DNA of 64,000 nt from Rhodoferax potami (GTDB taxonomy: Bacteria > Pseudomonadota > Gammaproteobacteria > Burkholderiales > Burkholderiaceae_C): NCBI RefSeq assembly GCF_032193765.1, contig NZ_JAVBIJ010000001.1:2604001-2668000 (forward strand), given 5' to 3'. Below the pieces are notes generated by a model, which saw nothing but the letters and a program-made list of their open reading frames with translations, did no database searches and was not told the origin of the DNA. Positions 43,275-51,399 of the stretch are shown here, piece by piece; the first letter of the stretch is position 1; the number at the start of each line of letters is the position of its first letter. A program made the position numbers and the translations under genes.

Positions 43275-43664
43275 ATGAACCGCTGCCTTCGCGCCCTGAG
43301 CGCACTCACTTTGCTGGCCGCCTTGCCCCTGGGCAGCATGGCGCAAACCAGCCCCACCGCACAGGTCATTACCGACCGCAATGGCAACTCTGTGACGGTG
43401 CGCACGTTCCCATCCACCGCTTTGCGCGGAACTCTGCAGGTGGTGCAACCACCCGAAGTCTTGTTTAACAACATGGTGGCACGCCTCTCCCCCGGCGCCC
43501 GGATCCGCGGAGCCAACGGCATGCTGCTGATGTCTGCCAGCGCCGTCGGTCAGACCCTGCAAGTGATGACCGTCCTGGACAGCCAATCCATGCTGCACGA
43601 CGTGTGGATATTGAACGAGACTGAAGTCGCGCTTTACCCCACCAAGCCGTCGTACTCCCGATAA
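43275..43664 (+). CDS. Secreted hypothetical protein
   Basis: A 129-residue protein with a clear signal peptide (about 1-24, [14 protein letters not shown]). The mature part is a small beta-rich domain with [19 protein letters not shown] and [19 protein letters not shown], not recognised. It sits alone between a terminator and miaB. The final SR dipeptide follows an aromatic YPTKPSY segment. Function unknown. Confidence 0.7.
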   Translation: MNRCLRALSALTLLAALPLGSMAQTSPTAQVITDRNGNSVTVRTFPSTALRGTLQVVQPPEVLFNNMVARLSPGARIRGANGMLLMSASAVGQTLQVMTVLDSQSMLHDVWILNETEVALYPTKPSYSR

Positions 43665-43689
43665 GCCACCCAAGGGCTTATTTGCCTTT

Positions 43690-43741
43690 TCGGCCTGTAG
43701 CGCACGCGCTACTTGTGCCATCCGCTCCTTTATTCATAGCA
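43690..43741 (-). repeat. Possible diverged repeat, copy H
   Basis: On the minus strand it reads GATGCTATGAATAAAGGAGC then GGATGGCAC and GCGCTACAGGCC. It matches the start (GCTAT-A-TAA-GAGC) and the GGCC end of the repeat but not its middle; it may belong to a sister family. Confidence 0.35.
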
Positions 43742-43758
43742 TCTTCACGGGATACGTC

Positions 43759-45096
43759 ATGTCCAAAAAAGTCTTTATCAAAACCTTCGGCTGCCAGATG
43801 AACGAGTACGACTCGGACAAGATGGCTGACGTACTCGGCGCCGCCCAAGGCTACGAGCCCACTGATGATGTGGAGCAGGCTGACCTGATTTTGTTCAACA
43901 CCTGCTCGGTGCGCGAGAAGGCGCAGGAAAAAGTGTTCAGCGACCTGGGCCGCATCAAACACCTGAAGGCCAAGGGCGTGCAAATCGGTGTGGGCGGTTG
44001 CGTGGCCAGCCAGGAAGGTGCCGAGATCATCAAGCGGGCACCTTATGTGGACGTGGTGTTTGGCCCGCAAACCCTGCACCGCTTGCCGGAGCTGCTCAAC
44101 GCCCGCAAGGCGCTGGACAAGCCGCAAGTCGACATCAGCTTCCCCGAAATTGAAAAGTTCGACCACCTGCCCCCCGCCAAGGTGGATGGCGCCAGCGCCT
44201 TTGTGAGCATCATGGAAGGCTGCAACAAATACTGCAGTTACTGCGTGGTGCCCTACACCCGTGGCACGGAAATCAACCGCCCGTTTGAAGACGTGCTGGT
44301 AGAGATTGCCGGCCTGGCCGACCAGGGCGTGAAAGAAGTCAACCTGCTGGGCCAGAACGTGAACGCCTGGCGCAACGCCATGGGTGACTCGGGCGAGATG
44401 GCCGACTTTGCCACCCTGCTGGAATACGTGAGCGACATCCCCGGCATTGAACGCATCCGCTACACCACCAGCCACCCCAACGAGTTCACACCCAGCCTGA
44501 TTGCGGCTTACGAAAAGCTGCCCAAACTGGTGAGCCACCTGCACCTGCCGGTGCAGCACGGCAGCGACAAGATTTTGATGGCTATGAAACGCGGCTACAC
44601 CGCCATGGAATACAAGAGCACCATCCGCAAGCTGCGCGCCATTCGGCCGGACATGAGCATCAGCTCCGACTTCATCGTCGGCTTCCCAGGCGAGACGGAC
44701 GAAGACCACGCCAAGATGATGAAGCTGATCCACGACATCGGCTTTGACAACAGCTTCAGCTTCATCTTCAGCCCCCGCCCCGGCACGCCGGCAGCCAACC
44801 TTCATGACGACACCCCACACGAAGTGAAGCTGGCCCGCCTGCAAGAGCTGCAAGCCGCCATCAACGCCAACATTGCCACCATCAGCAACCAGCGCCTAGG
44901 CACGGTGCAGCGCATCTTGGTAGAAGGCGGCAGCAAGCGCGACAACGGCGAGCTGATGGGCCGCACCGAGTGCAACCGCGTCGTCAACTTTGCCGGTAAC
45001 CCGCGCTTGATCGGGCAGCTGGTGGATGTGACGATTACTGAGACGCGCAGCTACACATTGCGGGGTGAAGTGCTGACAGCTGAGACTGTGGCCTGA
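43759..45096 (+). CDS. miaB: tRNA-2-methylthio-N6-dimethylallyladenosine synthase
   Basis: Radical-SAM enzyme adding a methylthio group to A37 of tRNAs, 445 residues. The N-terminal UPF0004 cluster cysteines occur in [18 protein letters not shown] and GGCVASQEG; the SAM cluster is CNKYCSYC (C155, C159, C162); the TRAM domain closes the protein ([27 protein letters not shown]). A damaged second copy of its last 50 codons lies 1.35 kb downstream. Confidence 0.96.
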   Translation: MSKKVFIKTFGCQMNEYDSDKMADVLGAAQGYEPTDDVEQADLILFNTCSVREKAQEKVFSDLGRIKHLKAKGVQIGVGGCVASQEGAEIIKRAPYVDVVFGPQTLHRLPELLNARKALDKPQVDISFPEIEKFDHLPPAKVDGASAFVSIMEGCNKYCSYCVVPYTRGTEINRPFEDVLVEIAGLADQGVKEVNLLGQNVNAWRNAMGDSGEMADFATLLEYVSDIPGIERIRYTTSHPNEFTPSLIAAYEKLPKLVSHLHLPVQHGSDKILMAMKRGYTAMEYKSTIRKLRAIRPDMSISSDFIVGFPGETDEDHAKMMKLIHDIGFDNSFSFIFSPRPGTPAANLHDDTPHEVKLARLQELQAAINANIATISNQRLGTVQRILVEGGSKRDNGELMGRTECNRVVNFAGNPRLIGQLVDVTITETRSYTLRGEVLTAETVA

Positions 45097-45100
45097 CCAA

Positions 45101-45145
45101 AAAGTCCGTTAGTCAATCAAAGTGGCTGCGACCCAAACGGACTTT
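45101..45145 (+). repeat. Inverted repeat just after miaB
   Basis: A perfect 10-bp inverted repeat AAAGTCCGTT/AACGGACTTT (45101-45110 and 45136-45145) with a 25-base spacer, starting 5 bases after the miaB stop. No T run follows, so a plain terminator is unlikely; it may be a recombination scar or an RNA hairpin. Confidence 0.6.
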
Positions 45146-45315
45146 GTGTGATCTTTCAGGCTCCCAGGGCATCAAGACCCGCGCCAAAGGTCGTCGCTTC
45201 TATTTGAAGCACGGCGAATGTCATATGAAGTGCATTCCCACTAGCTGTTGCCGCCCAGTGATGCCACTCATTACTCATTGCTTGCCATAGGTAAATTACA
45301 CCAATTCGAATGAAT
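45146..45315. other. Non-coding stretch between miaB and PEP-CTERM gene
   Basis: No gene is supported. A minus-strand open frame of 63 codons (45156-45347) runs through it but has no recognised motif and reads through the terminator hairpin. The base composition is less GC-rich than in miaB. Confidence 0.5.
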
Positions 45316-45320
45316 GAAAA

Positions 45321-45340
45321 ACGGGAGCCAAAGCTCCCGT
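45321..45340 (-). terminator. Terminator of the first PEP-CTERM gene
   Basis: Stem ACGGGAGC/GCTCCCGT with a 4-base loop, followed on the minus strand by TTTTTCATTC. Confidence 0.85.
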
Positions 45341-45363
45341 TCAACAATTGATCTATTCGAGCT

Positions 45364-45972
45364 TTAGCCTTGCTGAGCTTGACGGCGGCGAGCCACCATC
45401 CCCATCAGGCCAAGCCCAGCAAGCAACATGGCATAGGTTTCTGGTTCTGGAACTGCCGCGACTGTGGATACCGTAATTCGATCCAGAACTTGATCTGCCT
45501 GATAACTCGAAGCACTGGAATCTGAAAAAACGATATTTGTCTTGCTGCTATTCGCAACGAATGTTGTCGAAAAATGCAAGAAAGGGCTGTTGGCATTAAA
45601 CGGCCCTCCGTAACTTCCGAAAGCCGACAGTTCCGTCAACTTCACTTTCGCAGAGCCTTCAGCAAAAAATGAGAGGCTCTGCTCACTCGATGCGGCCGGG
45701 TGGGTAGATTTCCAATCGAAGGCCACGCTGTATTTCGTACCGGAGATGGTGTCAATTTCTTGGGAAAGCACAGATCCAGCGTTATTTCCATGTGCAAATA
45801 TCAAGGACCAACTTCCGTCAGTTGCCCCATAGTCTTTATAGGGAAGAGCTTCACCCGCATTTAGCCAACCAGTCAGTCCATTCTCAAAGCTACCGTTGAC
45901 AACCAAGTTATCAGCGCGCGCTGTAGACGCTAAAGATGCCGTCAGCAAACATACAAGTGCAACAATTTTCAT
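45364..45972 (-). CDS. PEP-CTERM exported protein
   Basis: A 202-residue exported protein sorted by exosortase. A signal peptide (about 1-20, ending TARA) precedes NLVVNGSFENGLTGW, a carbohydrate-binding-like beta-sandwich start. The C-terminus has the sorting signal: VPEPETYAMLLAGLGLMG, then the basic tail RRRQAQQG. The base composition is more AT-rich than its neighbours, which with the broken miaB copy behind it suggests transfer. The exosortase itself is not in this window. Confidence 0.88.
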   Translation of the reverse strand: MKIVALVCLLTASLASTARADNLVVNGSFENGLTGWLNAGEALPYKDYGATDGSWSLIFAHGNNAGSVLSQEIDTISGTKYSVAFDWKSTHPAASSEQSLSFFAEGSAKVKLTELSAFGSYGGPFNANSPFLHFSTTFVANSSKTNIVFSDSSASSYQADQVLDRITVSTVAAVPEPETYAMLLAGLGLMGMVARRRQAQQG

Positions 45973-46283
45973 TACTTTCCATCCCTAATTTATTGAAACC
46001 TCCTCATTAAATAAGGGTGGTTGAATAACGGCAATAGCCTGTTCGGATTCCTATGACACTGATTTATTTGCGAAATTAGAGGGGCGGCAAGGGGTATTGG
46101 GCACCAATCAGGGCCTAGAAAAATTGATCGCAGTTCGTTGGCTTCATGATTGCAGCGTCATGAAGCCAATCTGTATGTGGTGTTTGTGGTCCGCTACTCC
46201 CCCCACAAAGTGGCCCGAAATCACGAATGGGGTAAACCACCGCATTCGCCGCGCGGGGATTCCGGGTCCTGCTTGCAAGAGTT
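45973..46283. other. Gene-free region upstream of the miaB remnant
   Basis: About 310 bases that carry no gene I can support; it should hold the promoter of the minus-strand PEP-CTERM gene. It contains the perfect inverted repeat at 46138-46169. The plus-strand open frame starting at 46097 becomes the miaB-like remnant, but its first 60 codons resemble nothing I recognise. Confidence 0.5.
46138..46169. repeat. Perfect 12-bp inverted repeat
   Basis: TTGGCTTCATGA (46138-46149) and TCATGAAGCCAA (46158-46169) flank an 8-base spacer. There is no T run. It could be an RNA hairpin, an operator, or a mobile-element end. Confidence 0.65.
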
Positions 46284-46430
46284 GCAAGCGCGACAACGGC
46301 GAACTGATGGGCCGCACCGAGTGCAACCGCGTGGTGAACTTTGCCTGCAATCCGCGTGTGATAGGGCAGTTGGTAGTTGAGACGATTACGGAGACGCGCA
46401 GCTACACCTTTGCGGGGTGAGGTGCTGACG
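46284..46430 (+). pseudogene. Truncated, frameshifted copy of the miaB 3' end
   Basis: Starting GCAAGCGCGACAACGGCGAA, it aligns with 44933-45080 of miaB with roughly 85-90 percent identity by eye, including the codons for [16 protein letters not shown] one-base insertion near 46408 shifts the frame, giving an early TGA, and the first 390 codons are missing. It encodes nothing useful on its own. It points to a duplication, or replacement of the tail of miaB during insertion of the DNA at 45.1-46.3 kb. Confidence 0.85.
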
Positions 46431-46513
46431 GCAGGCAGTAGCAAGTTTTTACAAAGCTGACGGATCTCATAGTCCATCGGCACCATGGTGCGGCAGTGAC
46501 CGCCAAAGCGTTA

Positions 46514-46560
46514 TTGAACATACTTTCAGCTCCATCAACAGGGAGTAAAAGTATGTTCAA
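46514..46560 (+). promoter_or_regulatory. 13-bp inverted repeat enclosing RBS and start codon
   Basis: TTGAACATACTTT (46514-46526) pairs perfectly with AAAGTATGTTCAA (46548-46560). The GGGAG ribosome site (46541-46545) lies in the 21-base loop and the ATG (46553-46555) in the stem. In RNA it could hide the start codon; in DNA the two arms are 34 bp apart, which would suit a dimeric repressor. Confidence 0.6.
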
Positions 46561-47371
46561 AAACATCATTGCCAGTGCCGCACTGGCCATCACGTGCGTT
46601 GCCACGCCCGCCATGGCGGCGGCCGTGCACGACGCCAACCTTTTCACCAGCAATACGCTGGCCGCGAATGACGATAGCTCCACAGACTTGGTCGATATCG
46701 GGTTCAGCATCAATTTTTATGGCCAAAGCTTCAATCAGCTGTATGTGAACAACAACGGCAACGTCTCGTTCAATACCCGGTTGCCGACCTACACACCGTT
46801 CAGCCTGTTGAGCACCAGCAACGCAATGCTGGCGCCATTCTTTGCCGATGTGGATACACGCAACATCGCCAGCGGACTCACCCAATACGGCCAAGCCACT
46901 ATCAATGGACGCCAGACGTTTGGCGTGAATTGGATCAACGTGGGCTACTTCGACTCCAAGGCCGACAAGACCAACTCCTTTCAACTGATCGTGACTGATC
47001 GCTCAGACACGGGCGCTGGTAACTTTGACTTTCAATTCAACTACGACAACATCAGCTGGGAAACCGGTAGCGCCAGCGGCGGCACCAATGGATTCGGCGG
47101 TTCATCTGCACGCGCGGGCTGGTCCAATGGGACCACCAAGTCTTTTGAACTTGCAGGCTCAGCCGTCAACGGAGCGCTGCTGAACTCCGGCAGCAACGCA
47201 TTGACGCACAACCAACTCGACTCCGGTGTTGAAGGGCAATACAACTTCAGCGTGCGCAATGGCGCGGTGATTCCGGCAGTGCCAGAACCAGAAACCTACG
47301 CTCTGCTGCTCGCAGGTTTAGGCTTGTTGGGTGCTGTGGCACGCCGTCGCAAAGCGCAGGCCAACGCTTAA
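46553..47371 (+). CDS. PEP-CTERM protein with NIDO-like domain
   Basis: A 272-residue exported protein. After a signal peptide (about 1-23, ending PAMA) comes a nidogen-like (NIDO) module: LVDIGFSINFYGQSFNQLYV, GNVSFNT, and FGVNWINVGYFDSKADKTN. SGVEGQYNFSVRNG closes the domain. The sorting tag is VPEPETYALLLAGLGLLG followed by RRRKAQANA. The start at 46553 has GGGAG seven bases upstream and opens the signal peptide directly. Its last 90 bases nearly equal those of the next PEP-CTERM gene, so the two share a recently copied 3' end. Confidence 0.9.
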   Translation: MFKNIIASAALAITCVATPAMAAAVHDANLFTSNTLAANDDSSTDLVDIGFSINFYGQSFNQLYVNNNGNVSFNTRLPTYTPFSLLSTSNAMLAPFFADVDTRNIASGLTQYGQATINGRQTFGVNWINVGYFDSKADKTNSFQLIVTDRSDTGAGNFDFQFNYDNISWETGSASGGTNGFGGSSARAGWSNGTTKSFELAGSAVNGALLNSGSNALTHNQLDSGVEGQYNFSVRNGAVIPAVPEPETYALLLAGLGLLGAVARRRKAQANA

Positions 47372-47389
47372 GCCGATTTGCCTTTAGCC

Positions 47390-47414
47390 AAGGGCTCCTT
47401 AGGGGGCCCTTTTT
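47390..47414 (+). terminator. Terminator after NIDO-like PEP-CTERM gene
   Basis: Stem AAGGGCTCC/GGGGCCCTT with one G-T pair, followed by TTT. It is similar to the terminator after the next gene. Confidence 0.8.
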
Positions 47415-47549
47415 ACTGTTGGCGTGCACCTCGGCAAGAGAGGCATGTCCGTGGGCCGCCAAGCCCTGTGGCGTTTACCCGAACGGCCTATGGGCGACCT
47501 TGCGTTCTGTAGGGATACTCCGTGTACCACTATTCATACAGGGAGCCCT

Positions 47550-48293
47550 ATGTCATTTTCGCGTTTCAGCCTGCTTGCCGTCTCCGCAGCATTTTCGATG
47601 TCTGCCGCCTTGCCAGCATTCGCAGCTTCAAATTCTTTCGCGTCCATTTCCAACTTCACCGTGACCCTCAGCAGCGGTGGTTTCGTAAGCAGCCAGCCTG
47701 ACTTGTACAAGCGCGCAACGGTTCGCGACAATTTCGGAAACACGCTCGACGAAAAAGTCCTAACGACCTCTACGAATGCCCCCATCATTGCGAACTCCGC
47801 TGATGCGTTTTCTACCACCGGCATTACCGGCAATAGTTTCGACGCCGCAGTCTTCATGGCCGAAGGCGGGAGCAACAACAACAACCGTTACGACGCCATT
47901 AGCTACGCCAGCTTGAGTTTCACCCTTAATGCGCACACTAGCATTACCTTTGGTGCTTTGTCGTCATTGAGCACCAGCTTCACTAAGGCACTGGGTGAAT
48001 ACGGTTTTGCAGGCACTTACTTCGAGATTCGTGATGCCCTTCCAACATCCTCTGTGTTTACCCACGGCATCAACATGACTGGCTTGAACAGTGAGGCCAA
48101 GACCCTGCAAGCAATTTATAGCAACGACACAGACACGGCCGTGACCAAGATGCTGGTCGTTGGCGCGTTTGTTCAAGGTGAAAGCGTTCCGGTAACCCCC
48201 GTCCCAGAACCAGAAACCTACGCCATGCTGCTCGCAGGTTTGGGCTTGTTGGGTGCCGTGGTACGCCGCCGCAAAGCGCAAGCCAACGCTTAA
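47550..48293 (+). CDS. PEP-CTERM protein, FxDxA-like (third copy in cluster)
   Basis: A 247-residue exported protein with signal peptide (about 1-25, ending PAFA) and a beta-rich mature part (LNAHTSITFGALSSLSTSF) whose function is unknown. The C-terminus carries VPEPETYAMLLAGLGLLG and RRRKAQANA, the same tag and tail as the previous gene. The ATG at 47550 follows GGGAG by 5 bases. Its N-terminal region does not resemble the NIDO protein, so only the sorting tag is shared. Confidence 0.87.
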   Translation: MSFSRFSLLAVSAAFSMSAALPAFAASNSFASISNFTVTLSSGGFVSSQPDLYKRATVRDNFGNTLDEKVLTTSTNAPIIANSADAFSTTGITGNSFDAAVFMAEGGSNNNNRYDAISYASLSFTLNAHTSITFGALSSLSTSFTKALGEYGFAGTYFEIRDALPTSSVFTHGINMTGLNSEAKTLQAIYSNDTDTAVTKMLVVGAFVQGESVPVTPVPEPETYAMLLAGLGLLGAVVRRRKAQANA

Positions 48294-48311
48294 GCAGACA
48301 CGCTGTAAGCC

Positions 48312-48333
48312 AAGGGCTCCCTCGGGAGCCCTT
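48312..48333 (+). terminator. Terminator after the third PEP-CTERM gene
   Basis: Near-perfect AAGGGCTCCC/GGGAGCCCTT stem, followed by TCTGCTTTTT. Confidence 0.85.
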
Positions 48334-48459
48334 TCTGCTTTTTGCTTGCCTTAAGTCAAGAAACTCCCACGGGTAAACCCGCAAGGCGGACGTAAGATGG
48401 CTCGCGCCGGCATTCACCGAACCGGCCACGTTCACGCCACCGACCCGGAGCTTTTTGAC

Positions 48460-49974
48460 ATGCCAACGGCCAGCCGTATTCAACATCCTGCCTTTCAGGC
48501 CAAGATCATGTCTGCAGAAGCCGCAGCCGCGCTCATCCCCGTTGGCGCCAATGTGGGCATGAGCGGCTTTACCGGCTCCGGCCACCCCAAGGCAGTGCCG
48601 CAGGCGCTAGCCCAGCGGATGGACGCCTTGCACGCCGCGGGCGAAGACTTTCAAATCGGCCTGTGGACTGGTGCCTCCACCGCGCCCGAGCTGGATGGCG
48701 CGCTGGCCCAAGCGCACGGCGTCTCCATGCGCCTGCCTTACCAGTCCGACCCCACGGTGCGCAAGCAGATCAACGCCGGGCAGATGCAGTACACCGACAT
48801 CCACCTCTCGCATGTGGCGCAGCTGGCGTGGTTCGGATTTCTCGGGCCACTCAAAGTGGCGGTGGTGGAAGTGGCGGGCATCCTGCCGGACGGACGGCTG
48901 ATTCCCTCGTCCTCGGTGGGCAACAACAAGACCTGGCTGGACCTGGCCGACCACATCATTCTGGAAGTCAACAGCCATCAGCACGCCGGGCTGGAGGGCA
49001 TGCACGACATTTACTACGGCACCCGCATTCCGCCGCACCGCCAGCCGATCCCGCTGGTGGCACCCGGGGACCGTATTGGCGACTGCTACCTGCACTGCGA
49101 CCCGGCCAAGGTGATTGCGGTGGTGGAAACCAGCGAGCACGACCGCAACTCGCCCTTTTCTCCCCCGGATGAAACCTCCGAACGTATTGCCGGCCACATC
49201 ATCAACTTCTTGCAGCAAGAGGTAAACGCCGGCCGCCTGCCGGCCGACCTGCTGCCGCTGCAGAGCGGCGTAGGCAATATTGCCAACGCGGTGCTCATCG
49301 GGCTGAACCGAGGCCCGTTCAACCACCTGAGCGCCTACACCGAGGTGCTGCAAGACGGCATGCTGGAGATGATCAAGTCCGGCAAGCTGACCATGGCCTC
49401 AGCCACGGCGCTCTCGTTCAGCCCGGCGGCGCTGGACGAGTTCAACGCCAATATCGATTTCTACCGCGAGCGCATCGTTCTGCGCCCGCAAGAGATGAGC
49501 AACCACCCCGAGGTGATACGCCGCCTGGGGCTGATTGCCATGAACGCGATGATCGAGGCAGACATCTACGGCAACGTGAACTCCACCCACATCATGGGCA
49601 GCAGCATCATGAACGGCATTGGCGGCTCAGGCGACTTTGCCCGCAACGCTTACCTGTCGTTCTTCATGACGCCCTCGACCGCCAAAGACGGCGCCATCTC
49701 GTGCATCGTACCCATGGTTTCGCACACCGACCACACCGAGCACGATGTGGAGATCATCGTCACCGAACAAGGCCTAGCCGACCTGCGCGGCAAGTCGCCC
49801 ACCCAGCGGGCCCAACTCGTCATCGAGCACTGCGCCCACCCCGACTTCCGCCCCGCCCTGCGCGATTACTTCAACCGCGCCCTGCAAACAGCCCCCGGCC
49901 GCCACACCCCGCACATCCTGAACGAGGCGCTGTCGTGGCACGACCGGTTTGTGAAGACGGGGCGGATGCTTTGA
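48460..49974 (+). CDS. Acetyl-CoA hydrolase / succinyl-CoA:acetate CoA-transferase
   Basis: CoA-transferase of the Ach1/AarC family, 504 residues, moving CoA between succinate or another acid and acetate. Recognisable are the MSGFTGSGHPKAVPQAL start, GLWTGASTAPELDGAL, the catalytic-domain LQSGVGNIANAVLIGL, and IIVTEQGLADLRGKSP. The ATG at 48460 has GGAG nine bases upstream; the frame before it is not conserved. Transcribed alone. The intergenic repeat begins directly after its stop codon. Confidence 0.92.
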   Translation: MPTASRIQHPAFQAKIMSAEAAAALIPVGANVGMSGFTGSGHPKAVPQALAQRMDALHAAGEDFQIGLWTGASTAPELDGALAQAHGVSMRLPYQSDPTVRKQINAGQMQYTDIHLSHVAQLAWFGFLGPLKVAVVEVAGILPDGRLIPSSSVGNNKTWLDLADHIILEVNSHQHAGLEGMHDIYYGTRIPPHRQPIPLVAPGDRIGDCYLHCDPAKVIAVVETSEHDRNSPFSPPDETSERIAGHIINFLQQEVNAGRLPADLLPLQSGVGNIANAVLIGLNRGPFNHLSAYTEVLQDGMLEMIKSGKLTMASATALSFSPAALDEFNANIDFYRERIVLRPQEMSNHPEVIRRLGLIAMNAMIEADIYGNVNSTHIMGSSIMNGIGGSGDFARNAYLSFFMTPSTAKDGAISCIVPMVSHTDHTEHDVEIIVTEQGLADLRGKSPTQRAQLVIEHCAHPDFRPALRDYFNRALQTAPGRHTPHILNEALSWHDRFVKTGRML

Positions 49975-50025
49975 CTTGCTATTGATTTAGGAGCTGCTCG
50001 CGCATACTTCATAGGGGCCAGTGCC
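49974..50025 (+). repeat. Dispersed repeat, copy G
   Basis: It reads ACTTGCTATTGATTTAGGAG then CTGCTCGCGCATACTTCATA and GGGGCCAGTGCC, directly after the CoA-transferase stop codon. Confidence 0.8.
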
Positions 50026-50064
50026 TCTTTTCGCTTAAAAATGCACTCTGACACTGCGGGTGGG

Positions 50065-50343
50065 CTAGCGCAAAACGAATGGCAGAAACAGCCATGCCAT
50101 CAGGCCCAACCACCATGCTGCAACACCGTAGCCGACCCAAGATTTAGGCAGCCAGACGATCAGGGGCAGCACCGCCAATAGCAGGCAGGTTTTGCCAAAC
50201 CATATGGCGTCGTCGCCCACCATCGTCCAAATGCCGGTGTACTTCGACGATCCGGTGTGGGTTTCTGTGACGATGGCGAGTAGCCCAACAAACACCAGCA
50301 CCAAGGAGATAGCCGTGAACAGCCATTTGTGTTTGTTTGTCAT
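50065..50343 (-). CDS. Small membrane protein
   Basis: A 92-residue protein with three hydrophobic spans (about 8-26, 50-64 and 70-90). The middle loop ETHTGSSKYTGIWTMVGDD is polar. Not recognised. It stands alone between the CoA-transferase and the EamA gene with repeat DNA on one side. Function unknown. Confidence 0.62.
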   Translation of the reverse strand: MTNKHKWLFTAISLVLVFVGLLAIVTETHTGSSKYTGIWTMVGDDAIWFGKTCLLLAVLPLIVWLPKSWVGYGVAAWWLGLMAWLFLPFVLR

Positions 50344-50499
50344 GGTGGGTAAGAGAAAAGTTGGCGCTGCTGCATGTTATTACGCGTAAGCGATGGTCAA
50401 CACCACAAACACGCACATCAACAATACGATGCCCACCAAGCGTGCAGACTCAACCCAGCCCCTGCGCTTCAGCCTGATTTCCTCTACACCGTGCAGCAC

Positions 50500-51399
50500 T
50501 CAGTGCTCCGGCGCCTCCGCCGCGGCCCGGCTTTCATGCGCGGTGAGCCACGCCCCTGCCGCGCCGCACACCGCAATCAGCCCCATGCCAGCCAAGGTCC
50601 AGTGGTCAGGCACGTGGGAGAACATCAACCAACCACCGAGCATGGCAAACGCAATCTGGGCATACATGTAGGGCATGAGCACCGCCACCGGCGCGCGCTT
50701 AAAAGCCTGGATGAAGATGAAGTGGCCCAGACTCCCCAGAAAGCCCATCAACAGCAGGCCACTCCAAACCGCTGGCGAAGTGATAGGCGCCCATGCAAAG
50801 GGCAATGCCACCGCAGCCACCAATGCACCGGTCCAGCCGGTGTAGAACTGCATGGTCATCGGGTCTTCGGTGCGGGCCATGCGGCTAGTGAGCAGCTGAA
50901 AGCCTGCATTGGCCAGCACCACGCACACTGGAAACAGCAGCGCCCAATTGAAATCTGCTCCTTTAGGCCGCACGATCGCCAAGGTACCGGCAAACCCGCC
51001 GGCCACGAGCAACAAGCGCAGGCGCGACACTTTTTCATGCAGCATGCGGGCGGCCAGCAGTGTCACGATGAGCGGGGTCAGCAGCACGATGGCGGTGAAC
51101 TCGCCCACCGGCATGTGCTTGAGGCTCAGAAACGCAAAGATGCTGGTCGCCAGCAACAAACCGCCACGCGCGATGTGCAAGCCCAAATGCTCGGTCTGCA
51201 GCAAGGCGCGCCCCTGCCGGGGCAGCTCAATCGCCGTGGTGGCGAGGGCCTGAAACGCATAGCGGAAAAACATGGCCACCATCAGCGGGGCACTCAGCGA
51301 CACCCATTTGGTGGTGGTATCCAAGGTGGCAAAGCAGGCCATGGCCAGAATGGCCAGGCCGATGCCCTTCAATACTTGTTGCTGCGTGTGTTCGGCCAT
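50500..51399 (-). CDS. EamA/DMT-family transporter (second copy)
   Basis: A 299-residue inner-membrane permease of the drug/metabolite family with about ten helices in two EamA repeats (GIGLAILAMACFATLDTTTK, and GFLGSLGHFIFIQAFKRAP in the second). It resembles the RarD/RhaT-like branch more than the earlier transporter does. Its ATG overlaps the ffh stop (TGATG), so its translation is coupled to ffh. Substrate unknown. Confidence 0.87.
   Translation of the reverse strand: MAEHTQQQVLKGIGLAILAMACFATLDTTTKWVSLSAPLMVAMFFRYAFQALATTAIELPRQGRALLQTEHLGLHIARGGLLLATSIFAFLSLKHMPVGEFTAIVLLTPLIVTLLAARMLHEKVSRLRLLLVAGGFAGTLAIVRPKGADFNWALLFPVCVVLANAGFQLLTSRMARTEDPMTMQFYTGWTGALVAAVALPFAWAPITSPAVWSGLLLMGFLGSLGHFIFIQAFKRAPVAVLMPYMYAQIAFAMLGGWLMFSHVPDHWTLAGMGLIAVCGAAGAWLTAHESRAAAEAPEH

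Noticed and set aside
45156..45347. 63-codon minus frame after miaB
   Set aside because: No family resemblance, it overlaps the terminator hairpin and starts within it.
45101..46169. Integron attC sites around the first PEP-CTERM gene
   Set aside because: The inverted repeats lack the core GTTRRRY/RYYYAAC boxes in the right places, and no integrase is present.
46097..46420. Open frame of 107 codons covering the miaB remnant
   Set aside because: Its second half is a piece of MiaB put out of context and its first half has no recognisable domain; no ribosome site. Taken as a pseudogene remnant.
47490..47520. Sigma-54 (-24/-12) promoter before the third PEP-CTERM gene
   Set aside because: A TGGGCGACCTTGC resembles the motif but the GG-to-GC spacing is 8 rather than 10 bases.
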